Source: Leptospira sp. (lineage in GTDB: Bacteria > Spirochaetota > Leptospiria > Leptospirales > Leptospiraceae). From it: a stretch of 53,662 nucleotides of DNA. The stretch covers positions 1 to 53,662 of the forward strand of contig JACVCB010000027.1 in the NCBI GenBank assembly GCA_016742255.1, written 5' to 3'. Position numbers and translations under genes: made by a program. The notes beneath the pieces are model-generated. The model was not told the origin of the DNA and made no database searches. It was given only the letters and a program-made list of their open reading frames with translations. Shown piece by piece: positions 35,489 through 45,107 of the stretch; position 1 is the stretch's first letter, and the number at the start of each line of letters is the position of its first letter.

Positions 35489-36655
35489 ATGTCCTCTCTT
35501 AAAAACTATATCTTCACTTCCGAGTCCGTATCTGAAGGACACCCGGACAAAGTCTGTGACCAAATTTCTGATGCCATTCTAGATGCGTATTTAGCCCAAG
35601 ATCCAAAGTCCCGTGTTGCTTGTGAAACCCTTGTTACGACAAATCTTGTCGTTATTGCTGGCGAAATCACGAGTAAGGGAAAAGTAGACACACAAGAAAT
35701 CGCACGAGATGTAATTCGCAAAATTGGATACAACGACATCAATATGTACTTTGATGCTGACTTTGCAGTCGTTGCTTCCCACGTGCATGCACAATCTCCA
35801 GACATTGCCCAAGGGGTAAACGAAGGAGAAGGTCTTCATACGGAACAAGGTGCTGGTGACCAAGGATTGATGTTTGGATTTGCAATTGCAGAAACTCCAG
35901 AGTTAATGCCTGCTCCTCTTTATTACTCACACAAACTTCTAGAACATCTATCCGAACTTCGCCATACAAACAAAATTGAATGGTTACGACCTGATGCAAA
36001 ATCACAAGTTACGATCCAATACGAAGATGGAAAACCAAAACGTGTTGATACAGTTGTAATTTCCACACAACACAAACCAGGTGTGACTCATAAACAAATT
36101 GAAGAAGCGGTTATCGAAGAGTGTATCAAAAAAATGATTCCAAAGGAATTGTTAACTAACACTCGTTACTTCATTAACCCTACTGGAAAATTTGAGATTG
36201 GTGGTCCTCATGGTGATACTGGTCTAACAGGACGTAAAATCATCGTTGATACTTACGGTGGAATGGGTCGCCATGGTGGTGGTGCATTCTCTGGAAAAGA
36301 TCCATCAAAAGTTGACCGTTCTGCAGCTTATATGGGTCGTTACATTGCGAAAAACGTTGTTGCAGCTGGCCTTGCCCACAAATGTGAAGTTCAATTAGCA
36401 TACGCAATTGGTGTCGCACAACCTGTATCAGTTCTTGTGGATACTTTTGGAACAGGAACAATTTCTGATGAAGAAATTGCAAAACGAGTACTAGCAAACT
36501 TCAAACTCACTCCAAAAGGAATTGTAGAAAGTTTGGATCTCCTTGGAAAAGGAAGAAAATACCAAGAAACTGCTGCTTACGGCCATTTTGGTAGAACTGG
36601 AAGCACATTTACTTGGGAAAAAACTGACAAAGCAGAAGCGTTAAAAAAAGGATAA
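35489..36655 (+). CDS. metK: S-adenosylmethionine synthetase
   Basis: 388 residues, full length. MetK makes SAM from methionine and ATP in the cytoplasm. [20 protein letters not shown] is the N-terminal signature, [12 protein letters not shown] the ATP-site loop, and [14 protein letters not shown] with [20 protein letters not shown] the catalytic loops. AAGG precedes ATG 35489. It is within a tight gene set from PilZ to ClpS. No SAM riboswitch-like leader is present upstream, as the gap is only 10 bases. It may serve methylation in general, and MtnC further along recycles methylthioadenosine. Confidence 0.97.
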   Translation: MSSLKNYIFTSESVSEGHPDKVCDQISDAILDAYLAQDPKSRVACETLVTTNLVVIAGEITSKGKVDTQEIARDVIRKIGYNDINMYFDADFAVVASHVHAQSPDIAQGVNEGEGLHTEQGAGDQGLMFGFAIAETPELMPAPLYYSHKLLEHLSELRHTNKIEWLRPDAKSQVTIQYEDGKPKRVDTVVISTQHKPGVTHKQIEEAVIEECIKKMIPKELLTNTRYFINPTGKFEIGGPHGDTGLTGRKIIVDTYGGMGRHGGGAFSGKDPSKVDRSAAYMGRYIAKNVVAAGLAHKCEVQLAYAIGVAQPVSVLVDTFGTGTISDEEIAKRVLANFKLTPKGIVESLDLLGKGRKYQETAAYGHFGRTGSTFTWEKTDKAEALKKG

Positions 36656-36657
36656 TC

Positions 36658-37623
36658 ATGGGAGCACCTAGCCAATCAACCGCGGACAAAAAAGCAACAA
36701 GAGATGCATACGGCGAAGCCTTAGTTGAGTTAGGTGCATCAAGACAAGATGTAGTCGTTTTAGATGCGGACCTATCTGGTTCCACTAAAACTGCTGACTT
36801 CAAAAAGAAGTATCCTGAAAGATTTTTTAACGTCGGTGTCGCGGAACAAAACTTAGTTGGTCATGCGGCAGGTTTAGCTCTTTCTGGATTTGTTCCATTT
36901 GCTTCAAGTTTTGCTATGTTTTTATCGGGTCGTGCCTGGGAAGTCGTAAGGAATAGTGTCGTTTATCCAAAGTTAAACGTAAAGCTTGTAGCTTCTCACG
37001 GTGGTATCACTGTTGGAGAAGATGGTGCTTCTCATCAATGTATTGAAGATTTTGCCATTATGCGTGTCATTCCAGAAATGACTGTCATTTGTCCTTCAGA
37101 CTTTAATGAAACCAAACAAGTGATTCATGCAATTGCTGATTACAAAGGACCTGTTTATGTAAGAGTGGGAAGACCTGCCATTCCAGTCATCGAACGTGAA
37201 AACTACAAATTCCAAATTGGAAAAGCTGAAGTGATGTCGGAAGGTAAGGATGTTTGTATTATTGCTAACGGAGTGATGGTAAACGAAGCCATGACCGCAG
37301 TGGGACTCCTCAAAGAAAAAGGAATCCATGCGACTCTCCTTAATATGGCAACAATCAAACCTTTAGACAAAGAGACCATCATTGCAAAAGCAAAAGAATG
37401 CGGTGCGGTAGTAACATGTGAAGAACACAATGTCATTGGCGGACTTGGTTCTGCTGTATCTGAACTTTTATCAGAAGAATACCCTGTTCCCGTCATCAAA
37501 GTGGGAATGAAGGATAGTTTTGGAAAATCAGGTACTTGGAGTGGGCTTCTTGATTATTTTGGACTTCGAGCCAAAGATGTAGTTTCCCACGCGGAACTTG
37601 CCATTTCCAAAAAGAAAAAATAA
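36658..37623 (+). CDS. Transketolase, C-terminal half subunit (split transketolase)
   Basis: 321 residues, the pyrimidine-binding plus C-terminal domains only. [50 protein letters not shown] (catalytic Glu in the AEQN segment) and the [20 protein letters not shown] block identify it. Full-length transketolases have about 650 residues; here the thiamine-diphosphate (N-terminal) half is not adjacent, since metK lies upstream with a 2-base gap. It should pair with an N-half subunit elsewhere. Function in the pentose phosphate pathway is expected. Confidence 0.9.
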   Translation: MGAPSQSTADKKATRDAYGEALVELGASRQDVVVLDADLSGSTKTADFKKKYPERFFNVGVAEQNLVGHAAGLALSGFVPFASSFAMFLSGRAWEVVRNSVVYPKLNVKLVASHGGITVGEDGASHQCIEDFAIMRVIPEMTVICPSDFNETKQVIHAIADYKGPVYVRVGRPAIPVIERENYKFQIGKAEVMSEGKDVCIIANGVMVNEAMTAVGLLKEKGIHATLLNMATIKPLDKETIIAKAKECGAVVTCEEHNVIGGLGSAVSELLSEEYPVPVIKVGMKDSFGKSGTWSGLLDYFGLRAKDVVSHAELAISKKKK

Positions 37624-37639
37624 GGGAAAAGCTTCGGTC

Positions 37640-37966
37640 ATGACCGGTTCCGGAGCATCCCAACCTTCTATTTTAGAAGAAACCGAAATCAAACCAACCA
37701 AAAATGACGGCCCATGGAAGGTCGTTTTGTGGGATGACGACCACCACACCTATGAGTATGTCATCGAGATGCTCATGGATGTTTGTCAAATGACTTGGGA
37801 AAAAGCCTTCCAACATGCAGTGGAGGTGGATACCCGTAAAAAAACCATCGTCTTTTCTGGAGAACTAGAACACGCAGAGTTTGTTCATGAGCGGATTTTG
37901 GAGTATGGTCCTGACCCTCGTATGAGTTCCTCCAAAGGGTCTATGACCGCAACTTTAGAACAATAA
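37640..37966 (+). CDS. clpS: ATP-dependent Clp protease adaptor ClpS
   Basis: 108 residues from ATG 37640; an in-frame TTG at 37598 would overlap the transketolase gene and add a basic leader, which is less likely. The core GPWKVVLWDDDHHTYEYVIE and the MLMDVCQMTWEKAFQHAVEV helix match ClpS, which delivers N-degron substrates to ClpA. The usual Asn of the NDDxTP loop is Trp-Asp-Asp-Asp here, as in ClpS2-like members. The clpA gene is not in view. The gene follows transketolase after 16 bases and probably ends the transcription unit. Confidence 0.85.
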   Translation: MTGSGASQPSILEETEIKPTKNDGPWKVVLWDDDHHTYEYVIEMLMDVCQMTWEKAFQHAVEVDTRKKTIVFSGELEHAEFVHERILEYGPDPRMSSSKGSMTATLEQ

Positions 37967-38035
37967 AATAATGATCGTCATTTTGGTTCCATGAACTCAA
38001 TTTAGAAAGAAATCTACTTTTTTGATCAATTTCGA

Positions 38036-39442
38036 ATGAATGAATCATATACAAAAATGAAACGAATCATAGATGATATGAAGTTGAAACTGATCGAATT
38101 GTTCGCCAGTTTATTTCATAATTTTAAAGAAGATTTTACTACTTCAGGTACAACCACAAAGTACCATAATTTCATATTATTTTTTTCTAATTTACTATTA
38201 TCGTTTGTGATCCTCATTTTGAGAAAACCGGATTCAATTTTAAATGCTCAGTTATGGGCTGAAGATGGACAAATCTTTCTCCGAGATGAATGGGTTACCG
38301 GATTCCCTGATACTATCTTTTTTCTGTATGCGGGATACATCCACTTAGTACCTAGATTCATTGCATTTTTTGCGAATTTGTTTCCCTATGCATTGATACC
38401 TTTGGTGTTTAACCTCTCTGCAATTTTGATTTCAGCGATTTCTGTTTCTATTTTTTCTCTCACAAAGTTTCGTTATATCTTGAGAAGTGATTTTTTAAGA
38501 ACAATTGTAATTGTTTTACTTTGTTGTTCACCAGTTGGAATTGAATCATTTAACAATATCACCAATGTACATTTTTTCCTATCTTTAGGGGTTTTTCTTT
38601 TGGCTATTATTGGTGGTGAATTAAATGGATTCAGTTATCTATTGATCGCAGTATATGTATTGTTGGGGATTTTTTCTGCTCCATTGGCTATCTGTTATGC
38701 TCCTCTATTTTTAATTCGTCCATTCCTTTGCAAATTTGATCGAAAACGTTGGGTATATCTAGTTTTGTTTGTGATTGGATTGGGATACGGAATTTTGATG
38801 TTTTATTTGGGTTCCAGGGATTCAGTGGTTGGCATTGATTGGAACTATTTCTTAAACCTAATCCATATCGAAAAATTAATTCGATTGATTGTCGCAACAT
38901 ACTTCATGAACACGAATTCAGTAGAATTCATAACATATCATAAGTATTTCTGGATACTCGAACTTGTTTTACTCTACTTTTATTGCAAAAAATTCAAAAT
39001 GCAAGGTGTTCAAACTTCGATTTTGTTGGGCAGTTTTTTGATAACCGTTTTGATTCCAGTGTTACTTCGGGGTGGTTTGTCATTAAACGCAGAGCAGGCC
39101 ACTTATACGACACTCGTAAATGGGGCAAAGGAATCATTTTATTTTCTAAATGTCATTAATCTGATGATCAATCGGTATGGATTAGTGCCATATTTTATGT
39201 TCTGTATTTTGACCTTTGTATTGTTATTCGAAAAAAATAAAATTCAGACAACTGTTCATTTACCAATTCTCGTGGTTGTTGTATTCCTTTTTGTAATTCG
39301 AAATTCAATTTTCATCAAACCATACGAAGATTTAAAGTGGGATCAGTATGCGGATATGGTTAAAAACAAAACTGATGTTTCGATCCCAGTGAATCCAATA
39401 TGGTTTCCCAAAATTGAAATCAAAAAAGAATCATGGAAATAG
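38036..39442 (+). CDS. Polytopic membrane protein, possible GT-C glycosyltransferase-like
   Basis: 468 residues with about ten membrane segments after a charged N-terminal region. The first loop carries ILNAQLWAEDGQIFLRDEW, an acidic motif in the position where GT-C fold glycosyltransferases hold their catalytic Asp/Glu. The rest is hydrophobic with few conserved residues, ending FVIRNSIFIKPYEDLKW. The specific family was not recognised, so the glycosyltransferase reading is tentative. Start codon 38036 has no visible ribosome site; Met8 (38057) or Met15 are alternatives. Confidence 0.5.
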   Translation: MNESYTKMKRIIDDMKLKLIELFASLFHNFKEDFTTSGTTTKYHNFILFFSNLLLSFVILILRKPDSILNAQLWAEDGQIFLRDEWVTGFPDTIFFLYAGYIHLVPRFIAFFANLFPYALIPLVFNLSAILISAISVSIFSLTKFRYILRSDFLRTIVIVLLCCSPVGIESFNNITNVHFFLSLGVFLLAIIGGELNGFSYLLIAVYVLLGIFSAPLAICYAPLFLIRPFLCKFDRKRWVYLVLFVIGLGYGILMFYLGSRDSVVGIDWNYFLNLIHIEKLIRLIVATYFMNTNSVEFITYHKYFWILELVLLYFYCKKFKMQGVQTSILLGSFLITVLIPVLLRGGLSLNAEQATYTTLVNGAKESFYFLNVINLMINRYGLVPYFMFCILTFVLLFEKNKIQTTVHLPILVVVVFLFVIRNSIFIKPYEDLKWDQYADMVKNKTDVSIPVNPIWFPKIEIKKESWK

Positions 39443-39462
39443 GACTAAAAAACTTTTAAGTT

Positions 39463-40341
39463 TTACATCTTTCTTTCTAATGCGTAGTTGCGCTCAGGAA
39501 CCAAAAGAGACGAAACAGATTCATTTGTATCGATTTTAATATTCGTAGTCGGATTGTAAGTATCTAACATAGTTTCACCGTCTACGATGAATTGGTAGTG
39601 GTACTCACCAGGGAGTAATTTTTTCTCTAAGGTAAAAACTCCTTTACGATCTTTTTTCAAAAAATCATGTTCAGGGTTCCAATCATTAAAATTTCCTACT
39701 ACCCGAACCACTTCTGCATTTGGTAAATAGATTTGAAATTTGACTGTACGTAAGTCACGTTCTTCGTTTGCGGAATCTTCCAATACCATCGTTTTTGTTT
39801 GGCGATCTGTGTCTTTAGAATCCAAAACAAAACGTGAATAATAAGACCCAGATCCATCTTCCACCTTATCGAAGTTTTCCGGATCGTAGGTGAGCAGGCC
39901 ATTCACTCGAAATTTATACTCATAAACAGGGTCTTCTTCATAACTGTCTTTGATTTGGTTTGGTTCGATGACTGTGTAATAAATTCCATATTGGTTTCGT
40001 TTCATTTCAGCACATTCCCAATTGTTAAAACTACCGCAGATTTCCACAGATTCATCTCTAAGGCCATTATAAGTGAAAAGAATCCCTCGGTGGAGAAGGT
40101 TCCCACTCGAAACATAGGATTCGACATCAAGATAACGAATGTAACGTGGTGCGATGTTTTTCTTCAGACTTTCCAATTGCCATAGGTAATAAACAGTGTC
40201 TTGGTCTTCGGTTTCATCTGACATTTCGAGTTCTCCGGAAGAAAAACTTCCGATCCAATCCATGCCATCGTCGGCAAAAATTCCAATACCTGTCAAAAAG
40301 AGTAAAATGAGGGCAATTCGGATGAATTTGGATTTCAACAT
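39463..40341 (-). CDS. Secreted protein with two CBM48/AMPK-type glycogen-binding-like domains
   Basis: 292 residues. The signal peptide ends FLTGIGIFA. Two similar modules follow: HRGILFTYNGLRDESVEICG followed by SFNNWECAEMKRNQYGIYYT (residues about 85-150), and RTVKFQIYLPNAEVVRVVGN followed by FNDWNPEHDFLKKDRKGVFT and a LLPGEYHYQFIVDGE strand (about 195-270). Each contains the GxFNxW core of the AMPK glycogen-binding/CBM48 fold. No catalytic domain exists. Location outside the cytoplasm is odd for a glycogen binder, so it may bind an envelope or external glucan. It is divergent from the TPR/FlcA-like gene. Confidence 0.75.
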   Translation of the reverse strand: MLKSKFIRIALILLFLTGIGIFADDGMDWIGSFSSGELEMSDETEDQDTVYYLWQLESLKKNIAPRYIRYLDVESYVSSGNLLHRGILFTYNGLRDESVEICGSFNNWECAEMKRNQYGIYYTVIEPNQIKDSYEEDPVYEYKFRVNGLLTYDPENFDKVEDGSGSYYSRFVLDSKDTDRQTKTMVLEDSANEERDLRTVKFQIYLPNAEVVRVVGNFNDWNPEHDFLKKDRKGVFTLEKKLLPGEYHYQFIVDGETMLDTYNPTTNIKIDTNESVSSLLVPERNYALERKM

Positions 40342-40496
40342 AATGCAGTTGTCTCTTGTGTCCTTTGTCTTTATTTTCGGCAGGATTGAAAAAAGAGCGT
40401 GAAAGGTTTTTTGATTGAAGAATCATCTGACATAATAAAAAAAATATTCTGTCATTTTAAGAAGGGGCCGATAATTCATTAGGAATAGACCTTCGC

Positions 40497-43400
40497 ATGG
40501 CTGAGCCGATAGACAAATTGAGTCCGGAAGAAATTACACAAATCGAGACGATGTTTTCGGCTCTCAATAAGAACCCTATGTCTTCGGAAGAGCTCAACCC
40601 GATGGCAAAGGTCTTACGTGAGAAACTAGGGTATACAAATCCCTTTTCTGGCAACGAAGAGCCAGAACCTACTGACGAAGAATCAAATGATGCTCTGCCA
40701 GACGATTTTGGTGGGGATGATACGAGCTCAGGTGACAACTCAGACCCTTTTTCTGGCCTCGATGATGATGACGATTTTGGTCCGCCCAAACTGTCCAGTT
40801 CCCAACCTGAAGAAGACGATGGGATCGATTTAGATGAATTATTAGGCGAAGATAGTCCTAGACCCCAAGAAACAACTCCTCCTACTACTGATTTTGATGA
40901 TTTAGGCATGGATTCTCCCTCAGATGAGTTGTCTGGGAATGAGGATCCATTTTCAACACCTGCCGGTGACGAAGCCGATCCATTTGCAAACCTCGATTCT
41001 CCGAGTGACTCCGGGGCAGGTGCCGATGATCCTTTTGCCAATTTAGATGCGATTGATGAAGCACCAATTGAAGATACAAAAGCGCCTGAAATTGGGGATG
41101 ATCCCTTTGCCAATTTAGGGGGCGACGACGATTCAATTCCAAAAACAACCGACGAAGACTTGTTTGCTGGGTTTGATTCTGGTTCGGAAGAACCACAAGG
41201 TACAAGTGATGATTTTGATTTTGGATCTGGTGGCGAAACTCCTTCGGGAGATGATCCATTTGCTGATATGGGATCCACTCCATCCGATTCAGATGCGGGT
41301 GCTGGTTTTGGTGATGATCCTTTTAGTAGTTTAGATTCTCCTTCCTCTGATGCTCCTACGGGTGATGATCCGTTTGGAGATTTGTCAACACCTGCTTCAT
41401 CCAGCGAACCTTCATTTGGTGATGATCCATTTGCCGATATGGGATCCACTCCTGCCGCAACTGACGCGGGAACAGGTTTTGAAGATGATCCTTTTGGAAG
41501 TATGGATATTCCATCCACGTCTGCAAGAGAATCAGAACCTGCAGATATTGGTGGTGGATTTGATGATCCATTCGGTGACTTGGGTGTGGGGATGGAACCA
41601 CCAAGTCTTGATGATGATTTAGCTGCTCCTTCATTTGATGACCTAGCACCTTCCATTGATGATATGCCAGTTTCCGCCATGGACGACTTTGGTGGAAATG
41701 ATGAAGGTCCTGGTGGATTTGAAGAAGACCTCATGTCTCTTGGCAAAGAGGAAGAACCTGAAGAATCTCTTGAATCCAGTTTAACGGATGAAGAACTTGC
41801 CGTCATTCAATCTGAGTTACTTCGTTATCCTCCAAAATTAAGACGAACCGTTATTGATGCGATTGTCAACCAACGTATCCCTGTTCGGAACCAAAAAGAA
41901 ATCATTGAGCTCATCAAAGCCCAACAAAAACCGGAAGACATTGCTAGTTTCTTAAGTGGCCTACTAGGTGAACGTGTAGAACTCAGTGATTCGAGCGGAA
42001 AATTTGCGGCAGATGGAGTTCCCATCATTGCCAGTAAAGATGCATATACTAAAGAAGGTGCAGCTCGTAAACGTGAGTTAATCAGAAGGACAATTTTATC
42101 TTCTGCAGCAGCTATCTTTTTAGTATTTGGAATTGTTACTTTATGGAAGTATGTAATCGTTCCTTACCGTGCGAAAGCGCAGTATGCACTTGGACTTGAA
42201 AAAATAGAAGAATACAGTTATGAAACTGATGCTCTAGAAAAGAAAAAATTACTCGCTGATGCTGAGAATTATTTTATCAAAGGGGAAGAGATTTTCCCAC
42301 ATAACTTAGAGTTTTTGAATAAATATTGTACTGCTTATACCAAAGCAGGTTTGTATGAAAGAGCGTTTGAAAAATGTTTTGGGAAGGTAGAACCAGATTT
42401 TGGTTATGAACCAGAAGACAAGGAACACAAACGTGCTTGGGAAAATCGTAAAGAAGTTCCAAACATCAGTTTTGCGAAAAAAACGGAATGGAATGACGCA
42501 GGTGTCGAAACTGCTGGTAGAAGACCTCTCCCTGAACTTGCATTTTATTTAACCTCTCAAGATAAAGTACCAAGAAAGGTATTAAAGGCCGGTGCTTACA
42601 TTGCATCACGCCTCAAATACAATGTGCATGATATTGATACTTATATTGCACTAGGAACCTTTCATTCCTTTCACAGAAAAGACTTTATCGAAGTTCCACC
42701 TGGAAGTAATCGCAAAAAATATAAAAATGATCAACTTGCAATCGAATACTTCAAACGAGTGTTCACTGATGGGGGAGATCCTGATAATGTTGATGCCATT
42801 GCTGGTATTGCAAAAATTTTCTATAACAAACAAGAGTTTGGAACAGCTGTTAAATACTATAACGATATCATTGAAAAGTATCCAAAAAATCCAATTGGAC
42901 ACGGTGGAATTTTATCTACATATATTGAAATGTGGAAACGTGATAAAAATCCACAATATGTTTTAAACCACCATAGACAAGTTCGTAATGCTCTAAACAT
43001 TGAAGACGAACTTTCACTTTTTGTTTTGGCAAAACTTGCTTCCTTTTATATTGATTTAGATTCTGAAGAAGTAAGAATCAAATACAACATCAATCCTGAA
43101 GACCAAGTCACAGGCATGGAGATTGATGATAACGTAGAATACCTGCTAAACATTGCTTATGGCAAAGATGGTGGTTCAAAATTTGCGGAAGGTTATTACC
43201 AAAGAGCACGTTTTTATTTCAAAAAAGAAGAAGCGGCTCGTGCTCTAAAACAATTAGAACTAGCATCAACTTATGATATTAGACATTATTTAGCAGTTTT
43301 ACTGATGGCTGAATATTATATCCAAACAGAAGATTATGATGAAGCTGTTAAACTTTTAAAAGAAGCCGATGATCGATACCAAAACTATCGTGATCGATTA

Positions 43401-44165
43401 GGAGAAAGGGACGAAGATGAAACCTTACTTGAAGGAAGTCCTGGAAGGATTTCGTTTAACTTAGGTAAAATTCAATTTTTGGAAGCAGCTGGGATAAACG
43501 TAACAGACAATATACGAGAGTTCCCTGGCAAAAAAATCTATCCAGAACGAAGTATTGGAACTCTTTCCTATGAAGAAAAAGAGAGACGAAATGGTCTTTT
43601 TATGGCACGTGAATCATTTCTCGCAGCTCTTGACCGTGATATTTCCAAAGATCCAAAGATTGTTAGAGAATGTTATTATTATTTAGGTTGGATTGATTAT
43701 AACCATGGTGACTTTGCACAAAGTTTAGATTTTTGGGCGGAACTCCCTGAAGAAGATATATACAATAACCCAACCTTACTCTTTGGAAAAGGAAATGCAT
43801 TTTATTATACAAGACAATACAATGCAGCACTTGGCAACTATCTGAAGTTAAAGGATGATTTTGAGCTGAAGGAACAAAGCCTTGGTCGAATTGACACTGA
43901 AAACTCTGATCATAGAGAAGTGTATGAGACTTTAACGGCACTTTACAATAATATAGGTGCAGTGTATGAGAAAAAACAAGATACCATCAATGCACTCAAA
44001 TACTATTGGAAAGCAATGGAAACAGCGCGTAAAATTGGTTCCGTAAGTGAAATTGCCAACTCAAATAAGGATTTGGTTTTTGCTAGAGCCAAACTAGATA
44101 GAGAACCATTGTTAGAAGACTGGTTAGCTCCTACACTGGATCGATTGGCTCAGATTAAAAAATAA
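40497..44165 (+). CDS. Large TPR membrane protein with acidic repeats, possible FlcA-like periplasmic flagellar collar protein
   Basis: 1222 residues. Residues about 50-420 are an acidic low-complexity segment with many DDPFAN/DDPFAD/DDPFGD repeats. An LTDEELAVIQSELLRYPPKL block follows, continuing RRTVIDAIVNQRIPVRNQKE and IIELIKAQQKPEDIASFL. Then a membrane segment (ILSSAAAIFLVFGIVTLWKY, about 530-555) precedes about 650 residues of TPR-like helices in the periplasm, such as EYFKRVFTDGGDPDNVDAIA and YHNIGAVYEKKQ-like pairs near the end. The order (short helical YP-x-x-LR domain, one membrane helix, TPR array) recalls FlcA/BB0326 of Borrelia. That identity is inference from memory. AGGA lies 11 bases before ATG 40497. 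The long antisense frame is a shadow of the GAT-rich repeats. Confidence 0.7.
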   Translation: MAEPIDKLSPEEITQIETMFSALNKNPMSSEELNPMAKVLREKLGYTNPFSGNEEPEPTDEESNDALPDDFGGDDTSSGDNSDPFSGLDDDDDFGPPKLSSSQPEEDDGIDLDELLGEDSPRPQETTPPTTDFDDLGMDSPSDELSGNEDPFSTPAGDEADPFANLDSPSDSGAGADDPFANLDAIDEAPIEDTKAPEIGDDPFANLGGDDDSIPKTTDEDLFAGFDSGSEEPQGTSDDFDFGSGGETPSGDDPFADMGSTPSDSDAGAGFGDDPFSSLDSPSSDAPTGDDPFGDLSTPASSSEPSFGDDPFADMGSTPAATDAGTGFEDDPFGSMDIPSTSARESEPADIGGGFDDPFGDLGVGMEPPSLDDDLAAPSFDDLAPSIDDMPVSAMDDFGGNDEGPGGFEEDLMSLGKEEEPEESLESSLTDEELAVIQSELLRYPPKLRRTVIDAIVNQRIPVRNQKEIIELIKAQQKPEDIASFLSGLLGERVELSDSSGKFAADGVPIIASKDAYTKEGAARKRELIRRTILSSAAAIFLVFGIVTLWKYVIVPYRAKAQYALGLEKIEEYSYETDALEKKKLLADAENYFIKGEEIFPHNLEFLNKYCTAYTKAGLYERAFEKCFGKVEPDFGYEPEDKEHKRAWENRKEVPNISFAKKTEWNDAGVETAGRRPLPELAFYLTSQDKVPRKVLKAGAYIASRLKYNVHDIDTYIALGTFHSFHRKDFIEVPPGSNRKKYKNDQLAIEYFKRVFTDGGDPDNVDAIAGIAKIFYNKQEFGTAVKYYNDIIEKYPKNPIGHGGILSTYIEMWKRDKNPQYVLNHHRQVRNALNIEDELSLFVLAKLASFYIDLDSEEVRIKYNINPEDQVTGMEIDDNVEYLLNIAYGKDGGSKFAEGYYQRARFYFKKEEAARALKQLELASTYDIRHYLAVLLMAEYYIQTEDYDEAVKLLKEADDRYQNYRDRLGERDEDETLLEGSPGRISFNLGKIQFLEAAGINVTDNIREFPGKKIYPERSIGTLSYEEKERRNGLFMARESFLAALDRDISKDPKIVRECYYYLGWIDYNHGDFAQSLDFWAELPEEDIYNNPTLLFGKGNAFYYTRQYNAALGNYLKLKDDFELKEQSLGRIDTENSDHREVYETLTALYNNIGAVYEKKQDTINALKYYWKAMETARKIGSVSEIANSNKDLVFARAKLDREPLLEDWLAPTLDRLAQIKK

Positions 44166-44168
44166 ACT

Positions 44169-44981
44169 TTATTGTTTGCGAAAACGTTCGCGAATTCCAA
44201 GTAATAGAAAGTAAAACGTTTCCCACATACGTCGGATTCGGTATGGTCTTGCGATAATTCTCCATAACCAGATTAGACCACGTTCTTTGAACCATTCAGG
44301 GGCTTTTTTGTCAGCACCAGATAACATATCTAAGGCGCCACCTACACCAATCACAACAGCTTTACCAAAATAACCTGTGTTGTTTTCGATCCAAATTTCT
44401 TGTTCAGGGAAGTCCATGGCAAGGAATATAATATCAGGTCCTGTTTTACGAATGGCTTCCTTCACTCGCATTTCACGTTGGCGATCTAAATGGCCTGCGT
44501 GCCTACCAACAATACGAACTTTCGGAAAGTGCCTTGTGAGATTAAAATAAATACGTTCTACGATTTCATCTTTTGCGCCAAAGATAAACGCGGTAAATTC
44601 TTTGAGTTCTGCAAGTCGGATGAGATCCATCATCACTGCAATTGGTGTGACTCTTTCTTTTAATCGTCCTTTTGTCATCCAACCAATGCCAGCACCTTCA
44701 ACTAAGATGGTACCCGCTTTTTCGGCGATACGGTGGAGCGATTTTTTAGGACGCATCCTCATGAGTTTGATCGGATCTAAGAATAAAACATGGTGCATGC
44801 CTTCTTTTTTCTCAAGCACGCGGAAAAGTTTCGCAATCGCTTCATCTGTTGTGACATTGTCTATTGGAATTCCTAAAACATTCAATGTTTCTAACTTGGA
44901 AACATCGATATTTTGGTATTCTAGTAGTATATCTCTCTCGTCTTTTGAGGAATTGTGAACGATTTCGCTCAATTGCTTCAT
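44169..44981 (-). CDS. WecG/TagA/CpsF family glycosyltransferase (GT26)
   Basis: 270 residues. These enzymes add ManNAc(A)-type sugars to lipid-linked intermediates for cell-surface polymers. Landmarks are VLGIPIDNVTTDEAIAKLF, LVEGAGIGWMTKGRLKERVT (the catalytic loop; family Asp-Gly is Glu-Gly here), FTAFIFGAKDEIVERIY, PDIIFLAMDFPEQEIWI (the family GxPxQExW motif, altered to DFPEQEIW), and GVGGALDMLSGADKKAPEWF. The Arg-rich ARPYRIRRMW segment is the membrane-association tail. It is convergent with the TPR gene, three bases between stops, and has no polysaccharide cluster around it. Confidence 0.87.
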   Translation of the reverse strand: MKQLSEIVHNSSKDERDILLEYQNIDVSKLETLNVLGIPIDNVTTDEAIAKLFRVLEKKEGMHHVLFLDPIKLMRMRPKKSLHRIAEKAGTILVEGAGIGWMTKGRLKERVTPIAVMMDLIRLAELKEFTAFIFGAKDEIVERIYFNLTRHFPKVRIVGRHAGHLDRQREMRVKEAIRKTGPDIIFLAMDFPEQEIWIENNTGYFGKAVVIGVGGALDMLSGADKKAPEWFKERGLIWLWRIIARPYRIRRMWETFYFLLLGIRERFRKQ

Positions 44982-45107
44982 GTAGCCGGGTTTTCCTTTC
45001 CTATCTAAAGCATTATGTCCAGTACCCTCTCTTGTCGCCTCTAAATTTTTAAAAACTTTCGTTTTTTCACTTGGATTGGAACCGAAAGAACGAGAAAAAG
45101 TATCAAA

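Noticed and set aside
40457..41806. 449-codon open frame antisense to the acidic repeat part of the TPR protein
   Set aside because: It is Ser/Pro/Gly low complexity, mirrors the GAT/GAA-rich codons of the sense repeats, has no ribosome site and no domain.
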